From the NCBI GenBank assembly GCA_910577575.1, contig CAJTOG010000013.1, positions 1-34,312 of the forward strand: a DNA stretch of 34,312 nt, written 5' to 3'. The position numbers and the translations under genes are program-made. Position 1 is the first letter of the stretch. Each line of letters begins with the position of its first letter. Shown piece by piece: positions 8,057-16,013 of the stretch. The notes below the pieces were generated by a model. The model was not told the DNA's origin, did not search any database, and saw nothing but the letters and a program-made list of their open reading frames with translations. The stretch is from an uncultured Ruminococcus sp. GTDB lineage: Bacteria; Bacillota; Clostridia; Oscillospirales; Ruminococcaceae.

Positions 8057-8233
8057 TCACTTAAAACTATTTGTTTCTTCGCTGTATACATAACCTATAG
8101 AAGCAAGTTTCTTTTCAATATCGGATTTTGAAATACAAAGACTTTTGCAAAGCTCATCAAGACTTGAAAATTCGTCTCTCAGTTTTGTATTTATATAACT
8201 TAAAAGTATTGCCGGATTGTTTGGAATACTCAT
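8057..8233 (-). CDS. 58-residue DUF4250-like protein
   Basis: A short gene with a strong AAAGGAGA ribosome binding site before ATG 8233. The product begins MSIPNNPAILLSYINTKLRD, continues with SLDELCKSLCIS and ends IGYVYSEETNSFK. This pattern (PxxPAxLLSYINTKLRD, DELC, GYxY near the end) matches my recollection of the small DUF4250 family of Firmicutes. The function is unknown; the fold is probably helical, like a small helix-turn-helix. It has its own promoter and sits 27 bases before the dockerin gene, so it may lead that transcript. Confidence 0.8.
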   Translation of the reverse strand: MSIPNNPAILLSYINTKLRDEFSSLDELCKSLCISKSDIEKKLASIGYVYSEETNSFK

Positions 8234-8275
8234 ATTTAATTCTCCTTTCGGATTATGTATTTATTACCTGATATA

Positions 8276-8304
8276 AGTGTACAATATATTTAAATATTTG
8301 TCAA
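8276..8304 (-). promoter_or_regulatory. Promoter for the DUF4250-like/dockerin transcript
   Basis: On the minus strand TTGACA (8299-8304), 17 bases, then TACACT (8276-8281), 43 bases upstream of ATG 8233. Confidence 0.75.
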
Positions 8305-8403
8305 TGATTTTTGATAAAACTATTTGATTAAATTTTTATTAATATATATCTATTTTTAACATTATATGTTTAAATATTACCTTTTTGGCAATTTTTTGTT
8401 CAT

Positions 8404-8419
8404 GTTAGTTAATACTAAC
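8404..8419. promoter_or_regulatory. Perfect inverted repeat upstream of the hydrogenase promoter (possible operator)
   Basis: GTTAGT-TAAT-ACTAAC, two six-base arms with a four-base spacer, lies about 90 bases upstream of the hyd -10 element and about 100 bases from the opposing DUF4250 promoter. It is not followed by a T run, so it is not a terminator. The binding protein is unknown. Confidence 0.35.
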
Positions 8420-8510
8420 CAACTTTCAACATTATCATCTGTGCATAATATACAATAAATTCAATTGGAATTAGTTTAAAAAAACGATAGAAATTTTTTT
8501 AATTATATGT

Positions 8511-8516
8511 TATAAT
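8511..8516 (+). promoter_or_regulatory. -10 element of the likely hyd operon promoter
   Basis: TATAAT preceded at 17 bases by TAGAAA, a weak -35 match of 4/6. This leaves a leader of roughly 80 bases before hydC. A weak -35 suggests activator or repressor control, but no factor can be named. Confidence 0.55.
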
Positions 8517-8601
8517 ACTATAGAGATATGTGGGGAATAATATTGCTGTCAGCTTACAGTCTGTTATTTATTTCACATTAATTAAAAGGAGGTTCATCTT
8601 A

Positions 8602-9099
8602 ATGAATTCAGCTAAATCTACAGTTCCTTTCAAGGGTACTAAAGAACAGGAAGCCCAGCTTCTCGATATTATCGCTGAGAAGAAGGACAGTCAGGGTGCT
8701 TTGATGCCAATTCTGCAAAAAGCTCAGGAAATTTACGGCTACCTCCCTATTGAGGTTCAAAAAATCATTTCCGATAATACAGGTATTCCGCTTGAGAAAA
8801 TCTATGGCGTTGTAACTTTCTACGCTCAGTTCTCACTCTTTCCGAAAGGCGAATATACCATTTCCGTTTGTCTCGGTACTGCCTGCTATGTTAAGGGGTC
8901 GGGCGATATTTATGATAAGCTTCAGGAAAAACTTGGTATTTCAGGCGGAGAATGTACTCCCGACGGTAAATTTTCTCTTGATGCCTGTCGTTGTATCGGT
9001 GCTTGCGGTCTTGCTCCTGTTCTTACTGTCAACGAAGATGTCTATGGTCGTCTTACTGTTGATGATATTGATAAGATTATTGAAAAATACACAGCATAA
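8602..9099 (+). CDS. hydC: NADH-dependent [FeFe] hydrogenase, thioredoxin-like [2Fe-2S] subunit (NuoE/HydC family)
   Basis: A 165-residue NuoE-like subunit. The thioredoxin-fold [2Fe-2S] cluster ligands are Cys90, Cys95, Cys131 and Cys135 (CLGTAC and CRCIGAC). The N-terminal helical part contains QEIYGYLPIEVQ and the family phrase IYGVVTFYAQFSLFPKG. ATG 8602 is the right start because AAAAGGAGG lies just upstream; the frame is open further upstream from 8530 but without a ribosome binding site. It is the first gene of hydC-hydB-hydA, the set of a soluble trimeric hydrogenase that in characterised relatives oxidises NADH and reduced ferredoxin together to make H2 (electron bifurcation or confurcation). 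Confidence 0.93.
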   Translation: MNSAKSTVPFKGTKEQEAQLLDIIAEKKDSQGALMPILQKAQEIYGYLPIEVQKIISDNTGIPLEKIYGVVTFYAQFSLFPKGEYTISVCLGTACYVKGSGDIYDKLQEKLGISGGECTPDGKFSLDACRCIGACGLAPVLTVNEDVYGRLTVDDIDKIIEKYTA

Positions 9100-9126
9100 T
9101 ATACATAACTGTTAGGAGGTTAACTT

Positions 9127-11025
9127 ATGAAGACTCTTGAAGAACTCAAGACTGTCAGAGAATCAATGGAGGGTGAAGTCGCTCTCAGAACTCATGGCAA
9201 CGCTTCTTCAAAATATGAAAGACACGTGCTTGTCTGCGGTGGTACAGGCTGTACCTCTTCAAGCTCTCCGAAAATTATCGAAAAGCTTGAAGAAGAATTT
9301 GCTGCAAAGGGTCTGAATGATAAGGTTCAGATTGTAAAGACAGGCTGTTTCGGTCTCTGCGAAAGAGGTCCGATTATGATTGTTTATCCTGAAGGTTCTT
9401 TCTACTCACGTGTTGACGTAAATGAAATTCCACGTATTGTTGATGAACACCTTATAGGCGGTAATCCTGTTAAAGAATTTCTCTATGAAGAAACCGTTGA
9501 CGGTGACAACATAAAAGCTCTTGAAGAAACTGATTTCTATAAAAAACAGCATCGTGTGGCTCTCAGAAACTGCGGTGTCATAAATCCGGAATGCATCAAT
9601 GAATACATAGGCAGAGACGGCTATAAGGCTCTTGGCAAAGTTCTTACTTCCATGACTCCGGAAGATGTTATACAGACTATTCTTGATTCCGGTCTCCGTG
9701 GACGTGGCGGCGGTGGTTTCCCAACCGGTATGAAGTGGAAACTTGCAAGAAATATTGTTCCTGATGCTGATATGAAATATGTCTGCTGTAATGCTGATGA
9801 AGGTGACCCCGGTGCATTCATGGACCGTTCTGTACTTGAAGGAGATCCGCACGTTGTTCTTGAAGCCATGACTATTGCAGGTTATGCTATCGGAGCAAAA
9901 CAGGGTTATATATATGTACGTGCTGAGTATCCGATTGCCGTTGACCGCCTTAATATTGCTATTGCTCAGGCTCGTGAAGCCGGTATGCTTGGAAAGGATA
10001 TTTTTGGCACGGGTTTTGATTTTGATATTGATTTACGTCTTGGTGCAGGAGCATTCGTATGCGGCGAAGAAACCGCCCTTATGACTTCCATTGAAGGCAA
10101 CAGAGGCGAACCCCGTCCGAGACCTCCGTTCCCTGCTGAAAAAGGCCTTTTCCAAAAACCTACTATTCTCAATAACGTTGAAACTTATGCCAACATACCA
10201 CAGATTATTCTTAATGGTGCCGAATGGTTTGCGGGTATGGGTACTGAAAAATCAAAGGGTACTAAAGTATTCGCTCTCGGCGGTAAAATCAAGAATACAG
10301 GTCTTGTTGAAATTCCTATGGGTACAACTCTCCGTGAAGTTATTGAAGAAATCGGCGGCGGTATTCCGAACGGCAAGAAATTCAAGGCTGCCCAGACCGG
10401 CGGTCCTTCAGGCGGATGTATTCCTACGGAACATTTTGATATTCCGATTGACTATGATAATCTCATCGGAATCGGTTCAATGATGGGTTCGGGTGGACTT
10501 ATCGTTATGGATGAAGATAACTGTATGGTTGACATCGCTAAATTCTTCCTTGAATTTACTGTTGATGAATCATGCGGTAAATGTACTCCATGCCGTATCG
10601 GCACAAAGAGAATGCATGAAATCCTTGATAAAATCACAAAGGGCAAGGGTACTCTCGAAGATATCGACAAGCTTGAGGAACTCTGTTACCATGTCAAGTC
10701 CAATTCTCTATGCGGACTCGGTCAGACAGCTCCTAACCCTGTTCTTTCAACCCTGCGTTACTTCCGTGATGAATATATTGCTCACGTTGTTGACAAAAAA
10801 TGTCCAGCAGGAGTCTGTAAATCACTTCTCAGCTTTGAAATTGAAGCTGATAAATGTTTCGGCTGTTCAATGTGTGCAAGACAATGCCCTGCTGATGCTA
10901 TCAAAGTTACGGATTATACTGCTCCGGGAAAGAAAAGACCTGCATTCGCTATTGACAAGGATAAGTGCATAAAGTGCGGAGCTTGTATCGCTACGTGTAA
11001 GTTCAATGCAATCATCAAGAAATAA
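9127..11025 (+). CDS. hydB: NADH-dependent [FeFe] hydrogenase, flavin/NADH subunit (NuoF/HydB family)
   Basis: A 632-residue protein with the full HydB layout. It has an N-terminal thioredoxin-like [2Fe-2S] domain (Cys37, Cys42, Cys74, Cys78), then the NuoF core with GLRGRGGGGFPTG (about 187-199, NADH/FMN site) and CNADEGDPGAFMDRS. The [4Fe-4S] motif SCGKCTPCR lies at about 481-489, and a C-terminal 2x[4Fe-4S] ferredoxin has CFGCSMCARQC and CIKCGACIATC. NADH is oxidised at the FMN and electrons pass to HydA. It starts 27 bases after hydC with an AGGAGG site and ends 15 bases before hydA. The extra ferredoxin and thioredoxin-like domains separate it from NuoF of complex I. Confidence 0.95.
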   Translation: MKTLEELKTVRESMEGEVALRTHGNASSKYERHVLVCGGTGCTSSSSPKIIEKLEEEFAAKGLNDKVQIVKTGCFGLCERGPIMIVYPEGSFYSRVDVNEIPRIVDEHLIGGNPVKEFLYEETVDGDNIKALEETDFYKKQHRVALRNCGVINPECINEYIGRDGYKALGKVLTSMTPEDVIQTILDSGLRGRGGGGFPTGMKWKLARNIVPDADMKYVCCNADEGDPGAFMDRSVLEGDPHVVLEAMTIAGYAIGAKQGYIYVRAEYPIAVDRLNIAIAQAREAGMLGKDIFGTGFDFDIDLRLGAGAFVCGEETALMTSIEGNRGEPRPRPPFPAEKGLFQKPTILNNVETYANIPQIILNGAEWFAGMGTEKSKGTKVFALGGKIKNTGLVEIPMGTTLREVIEEIGGGIPNGKKFKAAQTGGPSGGCIPTEHFDIPIDYDNLIGIGSMMGSGGLIVMDEDNCMVDIAKFFLEFTVDESCGKCTPCRIGTKRMHEILDKITKGKGTLEDIDKLEELCYHVKSNSLCGLGQTAPNPVLSTLRYFRDEYIAHVVDKKCPAGVCKSLLSFEIEADKCFGCSMCARQCPADAIKVTDYTAPGKKRPAFAIDKDKCIKCGACIATCKFNAIIKK

Positions 11026-11040
11026 GCGGAGGAATTATTA

Positions 11041-12783
11041 ATGGAAAATATTACGGTTAAAGTTAATGGTGCTGAAATCTCCGTACCCAAGGGAACAACA
11101 GTTCTTGAGGCTGCTCACATGGCAGGTTTTGAGATTCCTACACTTTGCTATATGAAAGAAATAAATGAAATCGGTGCGTGCCGAATCTGTGTTACAGAAG
11201 TCAACGAAGGAAGGGGATTCCGCCTTGTTGCAGGCTGTGTTTATCCGTGTTCAAACAACATGGAAATTCTTACAGCTTCTCCAAAGGTTATTGAGTCACG
11301 CAAAAAAACTCTTGAACTTATCCTTTCAACCCATGACAGAAAATGCCTTTCCTGTGTAAGAAGCGGGAACTGTGAACTTCAGAAACTCTGTAAGGATTAT
11401 GGAATTGAAGATGCTTCAAAGTATGACGGCACAAAAAACACTTATGAAATTGACGATTCAGCTGCTCATATGTACCGTGACAACAACAAATGCATACTCT
11501 GTCGCCGTTGTGTTGCAGTATGTTCCAAAACTCAGGGTATCGGTGTAATCGGTGCAAATGAACGTGGATTCAGAACATTTATCGGTTCTGCATTTGATAT
11601 GGGTCTTGGTGAAACAAGCTGTGTATCATGCGGACAGTGTATTGCAGTATGTCCTGTAGGTGCAATTTCCGAAAAAGACTACACCAAAGAAGTTCTTGCT
11701 GCCATTGCTGACCCTGAAAAGACTGTTCTTGTCCAGACTGCTCCTGCTGTACGTGCAGCCCTCGGTGAGTGTTTTGGGCTTCCGATTGGTACAAACGTTG
11801 AAGGTAAAATGGTTTCAGTACTCAAAAAACTTGGTTTTGACAAGGTATTTGATACTGATTTCGCTGCTGACCTTACTATCATGGAAGAAGCTAATGAATT
11901 CCTTGACCGTGTGCAGAATGGAGGAAAACTTCCTCTTATTACTTCATGTTCACCCGGTTGGGTTAAATTCTGTGAGCATTACTTCCCTGACATGACAGAA
12001 AATCTTTCTTCATGTAAATCGCCTCAACAAATGTTCGGTGCAACTGCTAAGACTTATTATGCTGAAAAAATGGGTCTTGACCCAAAAAATATTGTTATGG
12101 TATCCATAATGCCATGTACTGCAAAGAAATTTGAAATCGGCAGAGATGATGAAAGTGCTGCAGGTGTTCCTGATGTTGACTATTCACTTACAACACGTGA
12201 ACTCGGTAGAATAATTGAACGTGCAGGAATTAATTTCCTTGGACTTGATGATGAGAAATTTGATGAACCGCTTGGTCTTTCTACAGGTGCAGGAGTTATC
12301 TTCGGTGCAACAGGCGGTGTTATGGAGGCTGCTCTCCGTACTGCTGTTCATACTCTCACCGGTGAAAATCCTATAGATTTTCCGGAAGTCCGCGGAACAG
12401 AAGAAATCAAGGAAGCTGAATATGATGTTGCAGGCATGAAAATCAAGGTTGCTGTTGTAAGCGGACTTGCCAATGCACGAAAAGTACTTGAAAAGGTTCA
12501 AAGCGGTGAAGCTGATTATCAGTTTATTGAAATCATGGGTTGTCCCGGTGGCTGTGTAAACGGCGGCGGTCAGCCACAGGTTGCAATGGGTATAAGAAAT
12601 TTCGTTGATATCAGAGAAAAGAGAGCTAAGGTTCTCTATGATATTGATGCTTCCATGCCTGTAAGACAGTCTCATGAAAATCCTGCAATTAAGGAAATTT
12701 ACGAAACATATTTCGAGAAACCGGGCAGCCATAAGGCTCATGAAGTTCTCCATACAAAATATGTAAAGAGAAGTATTAACTAA
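11041..12783 (+). CDS. hydA: [FeFe] hydrogenase catalytic subunit
   Basis: A 580-residue catalytic subunit. From the N-terminus: a [2Fe-2S] domain (Cys36, Cys47, Cys50, Cys66), a His-Cys3 [4Fe-4S] site (His98, Cys102, Cys105, Cys111), two [4Fe-4S] motifs (CILCRRCVAVC and CVSCGQCIAVC), then the H-cluster domain with all three signatures, TSCSPGWVKFCE (L1, about 300), MPCTAKKFE (L2, about 357) and MGCPGGCVNGGGQP (L3, about 498). The small-subunit-like tail ends near YETYFEKPGSHKAHEVLH. This is the M3 domain plan of bifurcating HydA. It lacks the additional C-terminal [2Fe-2S] domain of the longer Thermotoga type. The maturases HydE, HydF and HydG are not in the window. Confidence 0.96.
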   Translation: MENITVKVNGAEISVPKGTTVLEAAHMAGFEIPTLCYMKEINEIGACRICVTEVNEGRGFRLVAGCVYPCSNNMEILTASPKVIESRKKTLELILSTHDRKCLSCVRSGNCELQKLCKDYGIEDASKYDGTKNTYEIDDSAAHMYRDNNKCILCRRCVAVCSKTQGIGVIGANERGFRTFIGSAFDMGLGETSCVSCGQCIAVCPVGAISEKDYTKEVLAAIADPEKTVLVQTAPAVRAALGECFGLPIGTNVEGKMVSVLKKLGFDKVFDTDFAADLTIMEEANEFLDRVQNGGKLPLITSCSPGWVKFCEHYFPDMTENLSSCKSPQQMFGATAKTYYAEKMGLDPKNIVMVSIMPCTAKKFEIGRDDESAAGVPDVDYSLTTRELGRIIERAGINFLGLDDEKFDEPLGLSTGAGVIFGATGGVMEAALRTAVHTLTGENPIDFPEVRGTEEIKEAEYDVAGMKIKVAVVSGLANARKVLEKVQSGEADYQFIEIMGCPGGCVNGGGQPQVAMGIRNFVDIREKRAKVLYDIDASMPVRQSHENPAIKEIYETYFEKPGSHKAHEVLHTKYVKRSIN

Positions 12784-12790
12784 AATATAA

Positions 12791-12820
12791 AAAAAGGGCG
12801 TTTTTCGAAACGTCCTTTTT
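12791..12820 (+). terminator. Terminator of the hyd operon
   Basis: AAAAAGGGCGTTT pairs with AAACGTCCTTTTT (one G-T wobble) around a TTCG-type loop, ten bases after the hydA stop, ending in five T. Confidence 0.9.
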
Positions 12821-12828
12821 GATATAAA

Positions 12829-12856
12829 AACAGCTCCAGTATAATCAGGAGCTGTC
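12829..12856 (-). terminator. Terminator of the zinc-ribbon protein gene
   Basis: ACAGCTCC pairs with GGAGCTGT. On the minus strand the stem is followed by TTTTTAT, ten bases past the stop of the gene at 12866. It lies head to head with the hyd terminator. Confidence 0.85.
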
Positions 12857-12865
12857 TGCTTTTAA

Positions 12866-13354
12866 TCAGTTAAAAACATCAGGGTCAAGTTTTGTTCCAC
12901 ATTTATTGCAGAACTTTGCAGTCATATCAAATTTTTCTCCGCAGCTTTTGCAGATTTTTATATTTGTATTTACAACCTCAACATCAGCTGTCGCAGTCTG
13001 AACCTGCTGTGCACCACATTTACCACATATAGTTGCCCCTTTTGCTATAGGTTCTCCACAGGTTTTACATACAGCCGCACCGTCAAGAGCATTAATCTGT
13101 TTCTGAATTGCTTCAATATTCAGTTCTTTTTTCTTTACATCATCAAAAACTGTCTTGAAAACTTCGGAATCAGGGTTTTCCTTATAAACTTTTCTTCCTA
13201 CAGTTGCAAAAATATTGTTTATTTCAGTATTCAGCTGATTGATTTCCTTTTTAAGACGATTTTTCTCCATGCTGTTGTTAATATTCTTAACACCTGAATC
13301 GACAGTATCGCCGACCTTTTCAGCAAAGCCGAAAACAGTTTCCTTGAATCCCAT
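12866..13354 (-). CDS. Coiled-coil protein with two C-terminal zinc ribbons
   Basis: A 162-residue cytoplasmic protein of unknown function. The first roughly 90 residues are helical and charged (EKNRLKKEINQLNTEIN), probably a coiled coil. Two Cys4 zinc ribbons follow, CKTCGEPIAKGATICGKCG and CKSCGEKFDMTAKFCNKCG, of the zinc-ribbon type common in Firmicutes stress and envelope proteins. There is no membrane segment. ATG 13354 follows AAGGAGG. The gene has its own promoter overlapping the end of the pdp region and its own terminator, so it is a single-gene unit. Confidence 0.85.
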   Translation of the reverse strand: MGFKETVFGFAEKVGDTVDSGVKNINNSMEKNRLKKEINQLNTEINNIFATVGRKVYKENPDSEVFKTVFDDVKKKELNIEAIQKQINALDGAAVCKTCGEPIAKGATICGKCGAQQVQTATADVEVVNTNIKICKSCGEKFDMTAKFCNKCGTKLDPDVFN

Positions 13355-13420
13355 TGGTAAAATACCTCCTTATATTCAAATCCGAACAGCTGTTAAGCCG
13401 ACAGATTTTCTATTATTAAT

Positions 13421-13449
13421 ATTATATCATAATATATAAAAATAATCAA
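13421..13449 (-). promoter_or_regulatory. Promoter for the zinc-ribbon protein gene
   Basis: On the minus strand TTGATT (13444-13449), 17 bases, TATAAT (13421-13426). The roughly 60-base leader contains the ten-base palindrome AACAGCTGTT (13385-13394), of unknown meaning. Confidence 0.7.
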
Positions 13450-13455
13450 GTATTT

Positions 13456-14736
13456 TTATGTCAAAGCATGTGAAGTAAGCGTTCGGAATTTTATTGAATT
13501 ATATGCACGGAGTGCAGCTTCTGAAAAATCGCTTCCTATATCAGAATAAAGAGTCATAAGCGGAGCATCCATAGAAATTTTATCACCGACTGAAAATTCC
13601 AGAACAATTCCAGCCGTCTTGTCTATCTCGTCATCTTTAATAATTCTGCCTGCACCAAGCATAAGTGATGCCATTCCAAGTTCCTCTGCATTTACTGAAA
13701 CTATTTCAACATCCCTTGATGCACATATAACATGGCTGAACCTTGCCTGTGGAATCAGATTTACATTGTCACATATACGTTCATCACCGCCATGAAGCTT
13801 GATTGTTTCTTTAAGTACTGCAAGTGCCTTACCTGACGAAACAGCTTCTTTCGCCATTAAAACACAATCATCATAATTGCCTTTTCCGGCAAGTTCAAGC
13901 ATATTTGCAGAAAGCTCAATACAGATATCATACAGTCTGTTTTTTATTTTTCCCTGTAAAAGTTCAATGGATTCCCTTACCTCCAATGCATTGCCGATAC
14001 AGTTTCCCAAAGGTTCATTCATATCTGTAACTATTGCCCGACATTTTTTCCCTGATGCTCTTCCTACCTTTTCCATAAGTTCTGCAAGACGATTTGCATC
14101 TTCTTTTGTTTTCATGAATGCCCCTGAACCCCATTTAACGTCCAAAAGCAGGCAATCAGTATTCATAGCAAGCTTTTTACTCATAATGCTTGCACAAATC
14201 AATGGAATACTGTCAACAGTACCTGAGACATTCCGTAGAGCGTATATTTTTTTATCCGCAGGACATAATCTTTTGCTCTGAGAAATTATAGAAAAACCTG
14301 TTTTTTTAATAATTTCAGTAAATTCATCAAACGGAAGTTCTGTGCGGTATCCGTTTATACTTTCGAGTTTATCAATAGTTCCGCCGGTATGACCAAGCCC
14401 ACGCCCTGACATTTTAGGTACGGCAACACCGCAGGCTGCGGTAATCGGTCCGATAATAAGGCTTGTTTTGTCCCCTACTCCGCCTGTACTGTGTTTATCA
14501 ACAGTTACATCATTCACACTGCTGAGGTCAAGAATATCTCCGCTGTCACGCATTGCAAAAGTAAGTGAAACCGTTTCATTTTCAGTCAGACCATTTAGAC
14601 ATACTGCCATAAGCCATGCAGACATCTGATAATCCGGAATTTCTCCGGAAGTATAGCCATTTACAAGATATTTTATTTCATTGTCTTTCAGCGGAATGGA
14701 TTTTTTTGTTTTGTTAATTATATCAACTGTATTCAA
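13456..14736 (-). CDS. pdp: Pyrimidine-nucleoside phosphorylase
   Basis: Splits uridine and thymidine-type nucleosides with phosphate into base and (deoxy)ribose-1-phosphate for salvage. The family signature KHSTGGVGDKTSL is intact, followed by KMSGRGLGHTGGTIDKLESI and VKWGSGAFMKT, which gives the thymidine/pyrimidine phosphorylase fold. The length of 426 residues is close to the usual 430-440. The likely start is TTG 14736, eight bases after GGGGAGG; a GTG at 14745 is in frame but overlaps that site. Thymidine phosphorylase (deoA) is the alternative name; Gram-positives usually carry the broad pyrimidine enzyme. It has its own promoter between it and the BofA-like gene. No clear terminator was seen. 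Confidence 0.93.
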   Translation of the reverse strand: MNTVDIINKTKKSIPLKDNEIKYLVNGYTSGEIPDYQMSAWLMAVCLNGLTENETVSLTFAMRDSGDILDLSSVNDVTVDKHSTGGVGDKTSLIIGPITAACGVAVPKMSGRGLGHTGGTIDKLESINGYRTELPFDEFTEIIKKTGFSIISQSKRLCPADKKIYALRNVSGTVDSIPLICASIMSKKLAMNTDCLLLDVKWGSGAFMKTKEDANRLAELMEKVGRASGKKCRAIVTDMNEPLGNCIGNALEVRESIELLQGKIKNRLYDICIELSANMLELAGKGNYDDCVLMAKEAVSSGKALAVLKETIKLHGGDERICDNVNLIPQARFSHVICASRDVEIVSVNAEELGMASLMLGAGRIIKDDEIDKTAGIVLEFSVGDKISMDAPLMTLYSDIGSDFSEAALRAYNSIKFRTLTSHALT

Positions 14737-14756
14737 ATATTCCACCTCCCCAATTT

Positions 14757-14785
14757 ATTATATCACTTTTTTAATAAAAAATCAA
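14757..14785 (-). promoter_or_regulatory. Promoter for pyrimidine-nucleoside phosphorylase
   Basis: On the minus strand TTGATT (14780-14785), 17 bases, TATAAT (14757-14762), placed just before the GGGGAGG ribosome binding site, so the leader is very short. Confidence 0.7.
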
Positions 14786-14811
14786 TACTTTTTTAGAAAA
14801 ATATGTAAAAT

Positions 14812-15066
14812 TTATAGAAACTTTATTATCACAAGACAAGCAACAAACGGTACCCCCAAAACAGCACTCCCACAGACATTGAAAGTATTCAATGGAAGTT
14901 CTGCACCAATAATACCACCAAATTTGTTGACTAAAAAAAGTGCCGCAAGTCCTGTGATTATGCCGAACGCAGCAGTTGAAAATTTCTTCTGACGCCTACA
15001 GTAATAAACAAGCATAATAAGGACAATTGCCGCACAAATTAAAAAAAATATAATTTCCGTGTTCAT
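14812..15066 (-). CDS. BofA-like small membrane protein
   Basis: An 84-residue protein with two hydrophobic segments, IIFFLICAAIVLIMLVYYC near the start and a second around AAFGIITGLAALFLVNKFGG. The C-terminal half has the BofA pattern: LVNKFGGIIGAELPLNTFNV, then a GVP turn in LGVPFVACLVIIK. BofA in Bacillus holds the pro-sigma-K protease SpoIVFB inactive; in clostridia the homologue's job is less clear. It is the last of four closely spaced small genes (15926 to 14812), with nine bases between it and the gene before. ATG follows AGAGGTG. The family call rests on this pattern only. Confidence 0.75.
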   Translation of the reverse strand: MNTEIIFFLICAAIVLIMLVYYCRRQKKFSTAAFGIITGLAALFLVNKFGGIIGAELPLNTFNVCGSAVLGVPFVACLVIIKFL

Positions 15067-15075
15067 TTTTCACCT

Positions 15076-15264
15076 CTAAAGCAATATATATCCAAGTGCA
15101 AGAATAAGCTTCATATCACCGCCGTCCTTAATCAAAAGAAAAAGAAGGGCGGCAATAAGAAGCGTATCATGGTCGATTTTAAAAGGCAGACTTTTTTCAG
15201 ATTCAGAAATCATATGTTTTTCCGGCAGTCTGCCGTTTCTGAAATTTCCGCTATAAACTGACAT
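15076..15264 (-). CDS. 62-residue protein with hydrophobic C-terminus, unknown
   Basis: I do not recognise this protein. The N-terminal half is polar and basic (SGNFRNGRLPEKHM). The C-terminal half is strongly hydrophobic, in two short stretches broken by KDGGDMK: TLLIAALLFLLI and LILALGYILL. It probably associates with the membrane. ATG 15264 follows GAGAGGG. It sits between the 125-residue protein (17 bases upstream) and the BofA-like gene (nine bases downstream), so it is translated as part of that run. A link to spore formation is only suggested by BofA. Confidence 0.72.
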   Translation of the reverse strand: MSVYSGNFRNGRLPEKHMISESEKSLPFKIDHDTLLIAALLFLLIKDGGDMKLILALGYILL

Positions 15265-15281
15265 TTTTCTGCCCTCTCTTT

Positions 15282-15659
15282 CTATAAAATGTTATTGATT
15301 AAACCACTTTCCTTTGCAGCACTATAAACCGCCGTCAGTTTCAGGAGCTTTACAGCTTTGTCAAGACGCTGCTGCCTTTGTACATTAAGATGAGGGCGAA
15401 GTGCAAGCAGAAGTTCAGTATTTTCATCATTCTGACTGAATGTACCAGCAAGACTTACAAGTTTCATCATCTGCTGTATATCCGGCATTGAATCATCCGA
15501 ATCCTGCTTGTCATTAATATTATTATCCGAAGATTTTGCAGTATTTTCTCCGCATTCATTAAAATCCCCTGATTTGAACATTTTAACCAGCTCAGCAATC
15601 TGTTTTATGCTCTCATCATCTGACAAAATTCCTGAAATTTTTCCCATTACATCATCCAA
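15282..15659 (-). CDS. 125-residue soluble protein, unknown (BofA-like gene cluster)
   Basis: Unrecognised. The protein has a helical N-terminus (VMGKISGILSDDESIKQIAE), a low-complexity Asn/Asp/Ser linker, and a conserved-looking helical C-terminus with LLLALRPHLNVQRQQRLDKA and LKLTAVYSAAKESG. No membrane segment or metal motif is visible. The likely start is TTG 15659, eight bases after CAGGG; the in-frame ATG four codons later is too far from any such site. It begins 15 bases after the stop of the 94-residue gene, within the same run. Confidence 0.75.
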   Translation of the reverse strand: MDDVMGKISGILSDDESIKQIAELVKMFKSGDFNECGENTAKSSDNNINDKQDSDDSMPDIQQMMKLVSLAGTFSQNDENTELLLALRPHLNVQRQQRLDKAVKLLKLTAVYSAAKESGLINNIL

Positions 15660-15674
15660 AAATTAATCCCTGCC

Positions 15675-15926
15675 TTATTTTCCGCCCGAAAGCTTTTTAT
15701 ATAAAGCCTGTGCCTGCGGAGTACTCATCATTTTTTCTATAATCGCCGGATTTTTTACAGCCTGCTGAAATTTCATCGCATCACTTTTGTTCATTGCAGA
15801 AATTGCACTGTCAAACTTACCTGATTCAAGTTCTTTTTTGAGCTGTTCCGGCGGAACACCTATTTTCTTACTCACCGCATTAAGCAGTCCGTTAAGTTCA
15901 TTGGAATTGATATTCTTTTTATCCAT
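15675..15926 (-). CDS. 83-residue helical protein, unknown (first gene of BofA-like cluster)
   Basis: Unrecognised. The all-helical small protein includes LNGLLNAVSKKIGVPPEQLK and ends IIEKMMSTPQAQALYKKLSGGK. ATG 15926 follows GGAGGAA; upstream in-frame codons to 15959 overlap the ribosome binding site. It is the first gene of a four-gene run toward the BofA-like protein. Its ribosome binding site lies next to the -35 of the divergent phosphodiesterase gene, so the two transcripts start very close together. Confidence 0.75.
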   Translation of the reverse strand: MDKKNINSNELNGLLNAVSKKIGVPPEQLKKELESGKFDSAISAMNKSDAMKFQQAVKNPAIIEKMMSTPQAQALYKKLSGGK

Positions 15927-15943
15927 AAAATAAATTCCTCCTA

Positions 15944-15972
15944 TTGCAAATTTTCTCAAAATATGTTATAAT
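15944..15972 (+). promoter_or_regulatory. Promoter for the YfcE-type phosphodiesterase
   Basis: TTGCAA (15944-15949), 17 bases, TATAAT (15967-15972), about 40 bases before ATG 16014. It overlaps the leader of the divergent small-protein run. Confidence 0.7.
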
Positions 15973-16013
15973 AATTATAGCGTTCCTTGAATTTTAAAAT
16001 TTGGAGGTTTTTT

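Noticed and set aside
8045..8059. TGACG-TTTTT-CGTCA hairpin between the DUF4250-like and dockerin genes
   Set aside because: A five-pair stem with no following T run is too weak to call a terminator.
8404..8419. Rex redox operator upstream of hyd
   Set aside because: The dyad GTTAGT-N4-ACTAAC does not fit the TTGTTAA-N4-TTAACAA pattern.
12184..12753. 189-codon open frame antisense to hydA
   Set aside because: It mirrors the well-supported hydA reading frame, has no ribosome binding site and its translation is of low-complexity Phe/Ser/Cys type.
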